From: UBA4427 sp046351135 | Lineage (GTDB): Bacteria; Myxococcota_A; UBA9160; UBA4427 | Assembly: GCA_046351135.1 (NCBI GenBank) | Contig: JAXLZA010000009.1 | Location: forward strand, 1-64,000 | Length of the DNA: 64,000 nt | Direction: 5' to 3' | Shown here: in pieces, positions 35,815 to 45,045 of the stretch | How the letters are laid out: the number at the start of each line of letters is the position of its first letter | Numbering within the stretch: the first letter of the stretch is position 1 | The notes under the pieces: generated by a model | Databases searched by the model: none | Seen by the model: the letters and a program-made list of their open reading frames with translations, nothing else | Told to the model about the DNA's origin: nothing | Made by a program: the position numbers and the translations under genes

Positions 35815-36795
35815 TCACCCCGCCCGCCGCCGCGCGATCACGACGAGTCCCGCGACGCCGACCAGCATCGACATCCCGGTCCCCGGCTCCGGAACCGCCT
35901 CCGCCATCGCGAGACCGAGCAGCGTGTGCGCCTTGGTCGTGAGATGGACCGAGTCCCAGTAGAAGGCCGCGTTCGGATTGCAGTTCGAGTCGCCCTGGCA
36001 GGCCGTCGTGACGTTGCTGACACCGAGGTAGCTGCCGTGGGCGGTGACCTGTGCCGAGACGCTCGTCATGAAGCCGTAGACGTCGAACGTGTGGATGTCG
36101 ATCGCGGCGCGGGCCGCGTCGAAGGCCGCGATCCGCTGCGCGAAGAGCACGTTGAAGCTCGCCGCGTACTGGCTGAAGGTGGCGGCCGTCACGGGGCCGA
36201 GCGCGAGGGACGCCGGGGGGAGCCCCGCGTTGGGGAGATTCGGCACGAGGAAGTGTCGCGCCCCATCCGCCGCGAGATTGTCGATGGCGGTCTCGAGATT
36301 GCCGATCACCCGATCCCATTGCGTCCCGTCGGTGTTCGCGAAGACCGGGAGCTCGTCGATGTCGTTGGCACCGGCGAAGACGACGTACAACGCATTCGGA
36401 TCCGTGTGGCCCGGACCGACGGTGAAGCGGAAGAGTCCGGTCTGGTTCAGCAGGCCCGTGCCGTTGAAGAACGGATTCGCGTTGTCGGAGAACGAGAACG
36501 GGCTCACGCCGGTCCTCGCCCCACCGAACGCGTAGTCGTGGTCGAGCGTGAGCGGGGAGCCGACGAGGACCTGCGTCATGACTTCGACCGCGACCGGCCC
36601 GTTCGAGAAACGCCCGGGCGCGTAGTCGGGCGGGCCGGGGATCCCGCCGGTCAGCGCCGCGATCCGGCCGATGTCGGAGGAGCTGTCGCCGAAGACGTAG
36701 ACGCTGCTGTAGGCGGCGGCCGGGACGGGTCCGACGCCGCAGAGACCGCCCAGCGCGACGACCAGGACCCACGAGAGTGATCGGAAGCTCGTCAT
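35815..36795 (-). CDS. GDSL/SGNH-family secreted hydrolase with PEP-CTERM tail
   Basis: The 326-residue protein has a signal peptide (ending VPAAAYS) and GDSL block I VYVFGDSSSD with the nucleophilic Ser. Block III is FAGANDID, and block V is WDSVHLTTKAH with the catalytic Asp and His. It resembles thermolabile-haemolysin/phospholipase-type GDSL esterases. The C-terminus is VPEPGTGM, a hydrophobic helix and ARRRAG. It should hydrolyse ester bonds outside the inner membrane. GGAGG 10 nt before the ATG at 36795 decides the start over an ATG at 36813. Confidence 0.88.
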   Translation of the reverse strand: MTSFRSLSWVLVVALGGLCGVGPVPAAAYSSVYVFGDSSSDIGRIAALTGGIPGPPDYAPGRFSNGPVAVEVMTQVLVGSPLTLDHDYAFGGARTGVSPFSFSDNANPFFNGTGLLNQTGLFRFTVGPGHTDPNALYVVFAGANDIDELPVFANTDGTQWDRVIGNLETAIDNLAADGARHFLVPNLPNAGLPPASLALGPVTAATFSQYAASFNVLFAQRIAAFDAARAAIDIHTFDVYGFMTSVSAQVTAHGSYLGVSNVTTACQGDSNCNPNAAFYWDSVHLTTKAHTLLGLAMAEAVPEPGTGMSMLVGVAGLVVIARRRAG

Positions 36796-37490
36796 TCGAA
36801 GGACCCTCCGCATGGGCAAGGCCGATTCGCGCGAGAAGGGCGGCAGAGCCCGAGGACCGGCGAGCTTAGCGAATGACACTGGTCGTTCGCGCGAGAAACC
36901 GGGCTTGAATCGCCAATCCTCCCCCTTCGACCCGGCTTCGACCACGAAGGAAGCCCTTCGATGAACCGGAGAGGGAATCGCACGAAGTCGGTCGGTTCGG
37001 GTGTCGATCGGCAAATCCCACCGATGAAAAGGACCAGGCCCGACCATGGTCTTCGGCAGCGATCGACACGGGAGACGGAATCCCGTCCGCGTCGATGGGC
37101 GAGCGCGCCGACGACTGGATCGAAGTCGAATGTCCAGACGGGACGAAGGGACATCTCGACGGTCGTGAGAACTTCTCGACACGGGCGGCCTGAAGGAGAC
37201 CGCCCTCGCGGGCTCACGTCCGGCCTACGTGCGCAAGCGCAACGACGCCCTGAACCCGCTCTTGACGACCAATTCTCCAGATTCTTCCGGCGACACCACG
37301 AGGCTTTCGGCGGACACCGACTTGCCAACACGCGGCGTCGCCCCACGAAGAGCAATGGTGAAGTCCTCCGACCCGAGACCATCCGACGCCCCTCAAATCA
37401 GGGTGCCGATCGCTGGGGCGCAGCGGATTCCGAGCTGCGGAATGGGGCCTCCAATTTCCGGTCGTCTCGACACCGCGCCGGAATGTTCCG
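36796..37490. other. Long intergenic region with an operator-like inverted repeat
   Basis: No frame in these 695 bp has convincing codon usage, and the base composition is lower in GC than the neighbours. An inverted repeat, GCGAATGAC at 36869-36877 and GTCGTTCGC at 36882-36890 (8 of 9 pairs), lies about 75 bp before the SGNH hydrolase start and could be a regulator site. Confidence 0.4.
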
Positions 37491-37622
37491 ATGACGCAGG
37501 TCGCGCTCGCGGTCGGCGGCCTGATCACGGTCGCCTTCGGCGTCGCCTTCGCCCTGGGGTGGAAGAGCGTGCGGACCTATCGGTCATCGCGGCGAGGCGG
37601 GTTCCGGCCAACGACAATTTGA
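37491..37622 (+). CDS. Possible 43-residue membrane microprotein
   Basis: An ATG at 37491 opens a 43-codon frame. It encodes one hydrophobic helix (VALAVGGLITVAFGVAFALG) followed by a basic tail (KSVRTYRSSRRGG). The topology is that of a single-pass microprotein. The Shine-Dalgarno is poor, and the 3' end overlaps the convergent FG-GAP gene by 39 bp, so it may be a chance frame. Confidence 0.25.
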   Translation: MTQVALAVGGLITVAFGVAFALGWKSVRTYRSSRRGGFRPTTI

Positions 37623-40600
37623 AGAGCACCGGCTTCGCCCCTCTCGTCGCCGGGCCATCCCCCACAGCAGCGAGATTCCGACGAGCAGGCCCGTCGCTCC
37701 CGTCGGCTCCGGCACGATCGTTCGAAAATCCTCCGCTCCGCTGCGCCGCGCCGGCCGGAACCATGGGCCCCGGCGAACGATCGGGGTGATTCCCGGCTGA
37801 TTCGCGCTCGACGCCGCGAAGAGCGTTCGCGCGCGCCAGGCATATCGCGTGTTCACCGCGAGATTCGTGAGCGACGTGCTGAGCGCGACGTCCGTCGTCC
37901 CGAGGTCGACCCAGTTCGGCGTCTGCTGCTTCGTGCAGGCCGCGTTGCCGAAGGCGATCTGTGCGGGGCAGAGCTCGACCTCGAGCTTCGCCCGCTCTCG
38001 GCCGCGGGGGCTGCGGGCGAAGAGCTCGGCAGTGAAGCCGCTCGAGGCCACGACGGTTCCACCGGGCGAAACGAGCGTCGCCGGCGGATCGTTTCGGCGC
38101 TGCTTCACGAGAGTGAGGCGCCCGATGCTGTTGCCCGGGAAAACCTTTGCAAGGGCCCTCGTGTCGGAATTGGATTGGGTGCTCAACGCATCCGGGTAGC
38201 CGTCACCATTGACGTCCGCGTAGTCGATCGGGCCAACCGCAGGAGACAGCTGCCAGGACGAAGGGGCGAGGATCGCTGCATCCCCAGTGGGAATTCCGAG
38301 CGGGGAGCCTCCGAGGATGTAGCTGGAGGGCCCGCTCACACTGAGGTCTCCGAAGCCGTCTCCATCGAGATCGCCCAACGCCGTCACGATGACGCCCAGA
38401 TGGCCGTTCGCGATGCTCGACCAGACGTGCGAGTCGGCCGCAGCGGCATGTCCGTTGGTGATTCCGCTGGCGGAGCCGTGAAAGACGAAGACGGCGCCCT
38501 CGTCCTGGTTCAGCGCACCCGTATCGTATTGATGGACGCCCAGCGCGACGTCGCTGTAGCCGTCGCCGTTCACGTCGCCAGCCGAGGTCGCGATCTGATG
38601 ATCGGAGGTGAAGGCCACGTCGGATTCGATCCGGACGTGCGCGGTCGCAGGGCTTCCGTTGGGGATCCCAGCCGCCGACCCCAGGAAGAGGAAGGTCGCA
38701 CCCTCTCCGAGTTGCCCCGAATCGGATCCAGGCGCCGTTACGAGAATGTCGTCAAACCCATCTCCGTTGACGTCGCCCGCGGAGGAGACGCGCTGTCCGA
38801 GACGCGCGTTCGCCTGATTCCCCTCGAAGCGGGCGTTGGCGCTCGACGAACTCCCATTCGCGATGGTCGCCCCGCCGAGAAACAGGAATGCCGCCCCCTC
38901 GTCGACTTCGCCCGCGTCGTAGGCATCGAACCCGAGGATGAAGTCGTCATATCCATCCCCGTTGACGTCGCCCGCCGACCCCATCGAAGAGATGCTGGAG
39001 CCCGCCTGCAGAATGTCGAAACGCGCGTTGGCCGGAGCAGGACTGATGCCCGGAATGTCGTGCAGGATGCCGACCGACGAGCCGAGCCGGAGGAACACGC
39101 TTCCTTCGGCCGCGACGAGCACATCCCCGTAGCCGTCGCCGTTCACGTCTCCGGCTCCGCTCACGAGAATTCCGTACGAACCGGATCCCGGCGGATAGGG
39201 CATCAGCAGGGCACTGGGGAGAAGTGAACCTTGGGCTATCACGACGGGGCCGATGCCCGCCGGCGAACCGTTGTAGACGAGCGCGATTCCCGAGTCGATC
39301 ACTCCCTGGGTGTCGGCGAAGGGAACGGACATGATCACGTCCCCGAATCCGTCGCCGTTCACGTCGCCCGCAACGCTCGCGACGGCATACAGACTTCCGT
39401 GTCCGACCCCCCGCATCTCGCCGGGGTTGATGATGCCGCCGACCGAAGCGTCAGCCGGCTCGAACGCCGCCCGTACGAATCGCCGCGATCCCCCTCGATA
39501 GACGAGGACCGCCCCTTCCTCCGTCTGATCGACCGTGTATCGCTCGAGCCCGGCGATCAGATCGGCGAACCCGTCCCCGTTCGTATCCCCGACGCCCAAC
39601 GCCCATCCCATGCCGACGGTATAGATGTCCTCGGCCGTGAACGTGCCCGGTTGGTTCGACTCGAGCGTCACGATCGAAGTCGATGGGCCGCCACTCGCGA
39701 TCCCGGAAGCGCTTCCGAGGTACGTGAAGATCGCGCCCTCGCCGGCCTGGCCCAGCGAATACGTCGGGGCGCCGACCATCAGGTCGGCATAACCGTCTCC
39801 GTTCAGATCCCCCGCCGCCAGGCCGGCCCCGAAGTTGCCGTCCCATGGACTTCCGCCGAGCGTCGGGTTGATCAACGAGGCCGAGGCATTGGCCGGCGAT
39901 CCATTGGCGACGAGGCCGGCCGCACTCCCCTTGAAGACGAAGACCGCGCCCCGCTTGAAGTTGTAGGCCGGCAGCCCGAGCCCGACGTCGCCGAACCCAT
40001 CGCCATCGACGTCGCCCAGGCCCGCGACGTAGGCGCCGGCTGCATAAGCGCCACCACTGTCGTTGTCGGACTCGAGCCGGGCGTGAGCCGTCAGCGGATT
40101 TCCGTTGGCGATGCCCAGAGCGGTTCCGAGGAAGACGAAGGCCGCGCCCTCGTCGAGCTGACCATCGTCGTACAAGCCCGCGCCGACGATCACGTCGCTT
40201 CGGCCGTCGCCGTTCACGTCCCCCGCGGAGGCGACGCTCCCGCCCATCGAGGCACGCACTTGGTTCGACTCGAGGCGCGCATGCGCCGTCGCCGGGCTTC
40301 CGTTCGCGATCCCCGTCGCGCTCCCCAGGAACACGAAGGCCGCGCCCTCGTCGAGCTGACCATTGTCGTAGCCGGGCGCACCGACGATCACGTCCGCATA
40401 ACCATCCCCGTTCACGTCCCCGGCCGACGCCACACTCTTGCCGAAGCCCGCACCCGTCTGATCCCCCTCGAGCCGCGCTGCGGCCGCCGATTCGTTCCCG
40501 CTCGCCACGCCCGATGGGCCGCCGAGGTACAAGAACGCCACGCCTTCGAGGAAGCCCTGTCCCGAGTTGTATTGGGCGGACCCGACGAGGACGTCGTCGT

Positions 40601-41600
40601 AGCCGTCTCCGTTGACGTCCCCGGCCGAAGCGACTTTCAGCTCCGTGTCGACCTGCGACAGGGTCAGCACCGTCGCTGCGCTCGCCAGGCTTCCATTCGC
40701 GATCCCCGCCGGCCCCCCGTGATGGATGTAGGCGGCCGTCGGTCCGACGCCCAGAACGTTCCCTCTGGACGAGATCACGTCTTCGTAGCCGTCGCCGTTC
40801 ACGTCGCCCGCCGAGGCCACGCTATGCCCGAGGAAGCCATTGACCACGTTCGACTCGAGACGCGTGTCGGCCGTCTTCGTCAACAGGGGATCGATCACGA
40901 TCGGGTAGGTTGCAGCAGCGTCGTCGACAACGATCCGGATCCGATCCGTCGTCGGGACTTCGAAATGCGAAGCGAGCGCGATCCCCTTGGCGTCGACGAC
41001 GGCAAGATGGCCGTACTCGAGGCTGCGCCCCGTCTGCGCCGCCAGCAGGACCGAATCGCCGGATCCGACTGCCGTGGCACCCTTCACCGTCAGCTCGACG
41101 ACCAGCGGATCCCGCGGTGGAGCGTCGGGCGCGCTGGCGCCGGCCGACGCCGTTCGAGACTCCGGTCGAGCCGCGAGCGTGAACCCCTGCTCGAGCCCGG
41201 CACTCGAGTTCTCGAACCATTCGACGACGCCGAGCCCATCCCGTCGGATCTCGACCCGACCCTCGCCTCGATCGACGACCTCGCCTTCCGGGACGACCCT
41301 GAGCGAATCCGTCCGACCAAGGCGCGCCAACGTGAGGCCGACCAGCGGGGCTTGCCTCGACGCGTGCGGATCCTCGACCCGCACGCCCTGCACGTCGAAG
41401 TACGCTCGGAAGTCGTGTGCCCGGTTCGGGGCCTGCAGCCCCTGCTTCGTCGCGCTCGCCCAGTATTCGCGGGCGTCGGGAGGGGCCTGGACCGGCTCGA
41501 AGGATCGCGCGTCGGCGGCCTCCGTGGCGCGACTGTGCACGCCGCTACCCAGGACGGTCGAGAGCGAGAGCACCAGCCCGATCGCAACGATTTTTTCCAT
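37584..41600 (-). CDS. Giant FG-GAP repeat surface protein A with PEP-CTERM tail
   Basis: From the ATG at 41600 the product is 1338 residues. A signal peptide is followed by a module shared with proteins B and C (REYWAS, GLQAPNRAHDFRAYF, then GLEQGFTLAARP) that ends in YPIVIDPLL. About 14 FG-GAP repeats then follow, of the form SAGDVNGDGYxDVIVGAP, whose DxNGDGxxD loops should bind calcium as in integrin-like propellers. A fibronectin-like segment (LAVNTRYAWRARTLF) precedes VPEPTGATG, a hydrophobic helix and ARRREGR, plus 16 extra residues. Residues about 180-702 are nearly identical to protein C. It is divergent from the regulator at 41970. Confidence 0.88.
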   Translation of the reverse strand: MEKIVAIGLVLSLSTVLGSGVHSRATEAADARSFEPVQAPPDAREYWASATKQGLQAPNRAHDFRAYFDVQGVRVEDPHASRQAPLVGLTLARLGRTDSLRVVPEGEVVDRGEGRVEIRRDGLGVVEWFENSSAGLEQGFTLAARPESRTASAGASAPDAPPRDPLVVELTVKGATAVGSGDSVLLAAQTGRSLEYGHLAVVDAKGIALASHFEVPTTDRIRIVVDDAAATYPIVIDPLLTKTADTRLESNVVNGFLGHSVASAGDVNGDGYEDVISSRGNVLGVGPTAAYIHHGGPAGIANGSLASAATVLTLSQVDTELKVASAGDVNGDGYDDVLVGSAQYNSGQGFLEGVAFLYLGGPSGVASGNESAAAARLEGDQTGAGFGKSVASAGDVNGDGYADVIVGAPGYDNGQLDEGAAFVFLGSATGIANGSPATAHARLESNQVRASMGGSVASAGDVNGDGRSDVIVGAGLYDDGQLDEGAAFVFLGTALGIANGNPLTAHARLESDNDSGGAYAAGAYVAGLGDVDGDGFGDVGLGLPAYNFKRGAVFVFKGSAAGLVANGSPANASASLINPTLGGSPWDGNFGAGLAAGDLNGDGYADLMVGAPTYSLGQAGEGAIFTYLGSASGIASGGPSTSIVTLESNQPGTFTAEDIYTVGMGWALGVGDTNGDGFADLIAGLERYTVDQTEEGAVLVYRGGSRRFVRAAFEPADASVGGIINPGEMRGVGHGSLYAVASVAGDVNGDGFGDVIMSVPFADTQGVIDSGIALVYNGSPAGIGPVVIAQGSLLPSALLMPYPPGSGSYGILVSGAGDVNGDGYGDVLVAAEGSVFLRLGSSVGILHDIPGISPAPANARFDILQAGSSISSMGSAGDVNGDGYDDFILGFDAYDAGEVDEGAAFLFLGGATIANGSSSSANARFEGNQANARLGQRVSSAGDVNGDGFDDILVTAPGSDSGQLGEGATFLFLGSAAGIPNGSPATAHVRIESDVAFTSDHQIATSAGDVNGDGYSDVALGVHQYDTGALNQDEGAVFVFHGSASGITNGHAAAADSHVWSSIANGHLGVIVTALGDLDGDGFGDLSVSGPSSYILGGSPLGIPTGDAAILAPSSWQLSPAVGPIDYADVNGDGYPDALSTQSNSDTRALAKVFPGNSIGRLTLVKQRRNDPPATLVSPGGTVVASSGFTAELFARSPRGRERAKLEVELCPAQIAFGNAACTKQQTPNWVDLGTTDVALSTSLTNLAVNTRYAWRARTLFAASSANQPGITPIVRRGPWFRPARRSGAEDFRTIVPEPTGATGLLVGISLLWGMARRREGRSRCSSNCRWPEPASPR
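39493..41063 (-). repeat. Inverted repeat copy 1 (1571 bp) within FG-GAP gene A
   Basis: The reverse complement of this segment matches 49738-51308 over the same 1571-bp length with no gaps. Near one edge I found two single-base differences (one Thr/Pro change, one silent GTT/GTC). Three other blocks that I compared were identical, and the translated proteins agree throughout the rest. Identity stops abruptly at the inner-repeat end (39493) and fades over about 35 bp at the other end. Confidence 0.93.
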
Positions 41601-41969
41601 CGTCCGGTCCCGCACGCGCCACCTCCGATTCGGGCCAGGGGATCGGGGCGACCGAAACCTGGCGGATTCTGGGCTCGACCGACCGAGCATGACAGGACCC
41701 GCGGTCGGGAGTTCTGATCTTCCTCTGATTTCTCGGATCCGGGTCCGTCCGGGAGGGCACGGGCAAGGACGACGACCGTCATCCGCGGTGAGCGCGAGGC
41801 AGCTCCATTTTCCGATGCTGAACGGACGCTTCTTTCGAGGCTACCCATCACATCCTCGCCCCGAATTCTCCCTGGGGCGGCGTCCGACACCGCGCTAGCC
41901 TGCATGAGGGGCGTCGATCGGCGGATTGGGCTTGTTCGCGATCGCATCCATTGCCGGCGCGGGTTCTCG
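41601..41969. other. Divergent promoter region between FG-GAP gene A and the regulator
   Basis: No gene is evident. The region holds the phased direct-repeat element at 41711-41732, placed 111 bp from the start of A and about 240 bp from the regulator start. It is therefore well placed for control of A and possible autoregulation. Confidence 0.55.
41711..41732 (-). promoter_or_regulatory. 11-bp-phased TCAG direct repeat, promoter of FG-GAP gene A
   Basis: On the minus strand two TCAG units are exactly 11 bp apart inside GAAATCAGAGGAAGATCAGA, which continues AC (complementary CTGA at 41714 and 41725). The sequence matches the element before gene C in 19 of 23 positions and shares spacing with that of gene B. 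Tandem repeats 11 bp apart are what OmpR/PhoB-type winged-helix proteins bind. Confidence 0.6.
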
Positions 41970-44900
41970 ATGCGGTTCTCGTTCGGTCGTCATTCCCTCG
42001 ACGCGGAGCGTTCCGAGCTTCGTGCCGATGGGCATCTCGTTTCGGTCCAGGCCAAGGTTCTCGAATTCATCGTCTATCTCGCGCGTCATCGCGAGCGCGT
42101 GGTCGGGCAGTCGGAGCTGCTCGCGTCCCTCTGGCCCGGGACGGTGGTCACGGTGGCCTCGTTGGCGCGAGTCGTCAGCCTCGCGCGGCGGGCGCTCGGG
42201 GATTCGACCCGAAATCCGACCATCATCGTCACGGTGGCGCGCCGCGGCTACCGCTTCGTGGCGCCCGTCGAGATCGAGGACGAGTCCGCGACTCCCGTCG
42301 ATCCGAATCCCGACTACGTGGGCCGCACCCAGATCCTGCAGCGAGCTCGGTCGGCTCTGATCTCCGCTCTCTCGAGCCACGGTCGCGTGCTCCTCCTCGC
42401 GGGCGAAGCCGGGATCGGGAAGACGAGAACGGCCGAGCTGCTCGCCGGATGGGCGCTCGCGGCACGCGCGGAGGTGGCCGCAGCCTGGGGGCTCGTGGCG
42501 GAAGGTCCGACCTATTGGGGCTGGACGCGGGTGCTCCGCCAGCTGATCGACGCCGATCCGCGCTCGTTCGAATCGCTGACGCCGCTGCAGCGATCCTGCA
42601 TCGCGCGGATCGTTCCCGAGCTGCACGGAGCCAGCGACGTCGTGGTGTCGGGCTCGGAGGAGACGGTCCGCATTCGACTCTTCGATGCGGTGCTCTGCTT
42701 TCTCACGAGAACGGCACGCAATCGTCCGCTCGCGATCGTGCTCGACGATCTGCATGCCGCGGACCCGGAGTCTCTCGGCTTGCTCGAGTTCCTGGGAAGA
42801 TCGCTCGGCTCGCTTCCGATCGTCGTCATCGCGACCTGCCGCGAGGAGGACGTGGCGATGGGTCCGCAGCAGGCCCGTGCCCTCGAAAGGGTCCTGCGCC
42901 TGGGATGTCTCGAGCGCTGGCCACTCACGGGCCTTCGCGAAGCCGAAGTCCAGACGCTGGTCGCACGGCAGCTCGGCCGTCCGCCCGATCCGGGACTGAT
43001 TGCGGCGCTCGAGCGACAGACGGGCGGGAACCCGCTTCTCCTGGTCGAGAGCCTTCGATCCCTCGAGGCCCGCGAGCTCCTGGGGCAGTCCCGTGACCAG
43101 AGCGAATGGGAGTCCCTGCTGCCTCGAGGCATCACGCACCTGTTGCGCCCGAAGCTGAAACAGATTTCGTCCGGGGCGCTCGACGTGCTGGGGTGTGCAT
43201 CGGCGATCGGGATGGAGGTGGACCGGGACCTGCTCGCCCGAAGCGTCCAGGATCGGTCGACCCTCGACGGGTGCCTCGAAGAGATCATGGGGGTCGGGCT
43301 CCTCCTGAATGGACTCGTTGGCGGGCATCTCTGCTTCTCGCACACGCTGGTGCGAGAAGCGATCTACGAATCGCTGATCCCACCCGGGAGCGCACGCCGG
43401 CGCTTGCACGCGCGGATCTTTCGGGCCCTCGATGAGACGGACATGGGATCGAGCGTGAATCTGGCGCAGTCCGCGCGGCACGCATGCGAGGCAGCTCCCC
43501 TCGTCGATGTGGCGCACGCGACCGCGCTGGCGCGCGCGGCAGCCGAGGAAGCGGCGAGACTCAACGACTTCGAAGGCGCCGCCGGCTGGTACGACCGCGC
43601 CCTCGATACGCACGCCCCTCTGGATCCGTCGGACCTGGAGAACACGGCCGAGCTCGCGCTGGGCTTCGCGATGGCCCAGGTTCGGGTCACCGGGCTCGCG
43701 ACCGCACGGGATGCCTTCGCGCGCGCGGCCGACGCCGCGCGCCGGTGCGGGCGGCCTGATCTCCTGGCCCTGGCCGCACTCGGATTCGCGCAGCGTCCGA
43801 GCTCGACGGGGCAGGCCGATCTCGAAGTCGCTGCCCTCCTCGACGAAGCGCTCCGTTCGCTGCCCGTCGAGGCTCGAGCGTTGCGCGTCCGTCTGTCGTC
43901 CCGGCTCGCCGCCGAGATCCGCTATTCGGAGCTCGAGCGGACGGCGGAGCTCGCGCACGAAGCGCTCGCCGAGGCACGCCAGCTGGGGGATCCGGCCGTG
44001 CTCGCCCAGACGCTCGACGACTGCACCTTCGTGCAGTGGACACCCTCGGACCCGAAGGGATGGATCGACCTGAATCTCGAGGTCGTGGAAAGGGCCCGCG
44101 AGGCCAACGACCTCGATCTCGAGATTTCGGGCCACAAAGGCTGCGCGAGCGGACGCCTCGAGCTGGGAGACTTCGCGGGAGCGCAGCAGGCGATCCGGGC
44201 TTGCGATCGGATCGCGCATCAGTTTCCGACGCCGTATGCGCGCTGGTGGTCGACCGTGTTCCGGGCCTCTCGTGCCCTGATGGATGGCGAGTGGGAGCGC
44301 GCCGAGGAGCTCGTCCTCGATTCGCTTCGGATCGCAGATCGGATCGATGCGCCCGAAGTCGCCATCGAGGTCCAGGCTCAGTTGGTCTATCTGCGGACCG
44401 AGCAGGGGCGCGCTTCGGAAATCGAGACGGCCGTGAACGAGCAGGTCCGGCGCTTCCCGGAGCAGCGAACCTGGAGCGCTGCCTTCGCCCGGGTTCTCGT
44501 CGCGAGCGGTCGGCTCGAGGCCGCGCGCGAGGCGATCCGCCCGCTCGCCGAACGGCGCTTCTCGGACGTTCCTCTCGATCGGGGCTGGTTCGGGACGCAG
44601 GCGCTGTCGGCCGATGTCGTCTCGCGTCTGGGAGACGAGCGATCCGCCGAGTGGCTCGCCGCGAATCTGCGACCGTATTCGGCGCGCACGATCGTGATCG
44701 GAAGCGCCGTCTACTACGGCCCCGTGGCTCACTACCTCGGACTGCTCGCCGCAACCCGGGGCGACTGGGACGGCGCCATCGGCTTCTTCGACGCGGCGCT
44801 CGCGGAAGAGAGGCGCGTGGGAGCGCGGGTGTTCGCGGCTCGGACGAGCCTGGCGTGTGCCCGCGCCCTGCGGTCGAGAGGACGGGAGGTCGATCGGATG

Positions 44901-44999
44901 CGCAGCGCCGAGCTCACCCGAAAGAGCCTGGAGTCGGCAAAGAAGAGGCGATTGGTCGCGGTCCTGAGAGAGGCCGAGGCCTACGACGTCCCGGTCTGA
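41970..44999 (+). CDS. Winged-helix/AAA/TPR transcriptional regulator, probable regulator of the FG-GAP genes
   Basis: From the ATG at 41970 the product is 1009 residues. Residues 1-100 form an OmpR/CadC-type winged-helix domain (SLWPGTVVTVASLARVVSLA and RRGYRFVAPVEIE). An ATPase module has Walker A GEAGIGKT at 145-152 and Walker B IVLDDLHAADPE. The second half is a long helical region with TPR-like repeats (LARAAAEEAARLNDFEGAAG, ARDAFARAADAARR and others). It is a large one-component regulator of the MalT/CadC-hybrid type. It lies between three FG-GAP genes that share a phased direct-repeat motif. An in-frame ATG at 41904 is possible, but homology starts at 41970. Confidence 0.87.
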   Translation: MRFSFGRHSLDAERSELRADGHLVSVQAKVLEFIVYLARHRERVVGQSELLASLWPGTVVTVASLARVVSLARRALGDSTRNPTIIVTVARRGYRFVAPVEIEDESATPVDPNPDYVGRTQILQRARSALISALSSHGRVLLLAGEAGIGKTRTAELLAGWALAARAEVAAAWGLVAEGPTYWGWTRVLRQLIDADPRSFESLTPLQRSCIARIVPELHGASDVVVSGSEETVRIRLFDAVLCFLTRTARNRPLAIVLDDLHAADPESLGLLEFLGRSLGSLPIVVIATCREEDVAMGPQQARALERVLRLGCLERWPLTGLREAEVQTLVARQLGRPPDPGLIAALERQTGGNPLLLVESLRSLEARELLGQSRDQSEWESLLPRGITHLLRPKLKQISSGALDVLGCASAIGMEVDRDLLARSVQDRSTLDGCLEEIMGVGLLLNGLVGGHLCFSHTLVREAIYESLIPPGSARRRLHARIFRALDETDMGSSVNLAQSARHACEAAPLVDVAHATALARAAAEEAARLNDFEGAAGWYDRALDTHAPLDPSDLENTAELALGFAMAQVRVTGLATARDAFARAADAARRCGRPDLLALAALGFAQRPSSTGQADLEVAALLDEALRSLPVEARALRVRLSSRLAAEIRYSELERTAELAHEALAEARQLGDPAVLAQTLDDCTFVQWTPSDPKGWIDLNLEVVERAREANDLDLEISGHKGCASGRLELGDFAGAQQAIRACDRIAHQFPTPYARWWSTVFRASRALMDGEWERAEELVLDSLRIADRIDAPEVAIEVQAQLVYLRTEQGRASEIETAVNEQVRRFPEQRTWSAAFARVLVASGRLEAAREAIRPLAERRFSDVPLDRGWFGTQALSADVVSRLGDERSAEWLAANLRPYSARTIVIGSAVYYGPVAHYLGLLAATRGDWDGAIGFFDAALAEERRVGARVFAARTSLACARALRSRGREVDRMRSAELTRKSLESAKKRRLVAVLREAEAYDVPV

Positions 45000-45018
45000 C
45001 GAGCCGGTTGCGCCCTCG

Positions 45019-45043
45019 TCGGGGCCGCCCGATCGGCCCCCGA
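45019..45043. terminator. Bidirectional hairpin between convergent regulator and FG-GAP gene B
   Basis: A 9-bp GC-rich stem with one bulged C (TCGGGGCCG pairing with CGGCCCCCGA) fills most of the 46-bp gap between two convergent stop codons and is followed on the plus strand by TTT. Confidence 0.45.
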
Positions 45044-45045
45044 TT

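Noticed and set aside
36961..37494. A 177-codon plus-strand frame in the longest intergenic gap
   Set aside because: Despite an AAGGA upstream, the codon usage is unlike the rest of the window (many AGA, AAA, CAA codons) and the protein is low-complexity basic.
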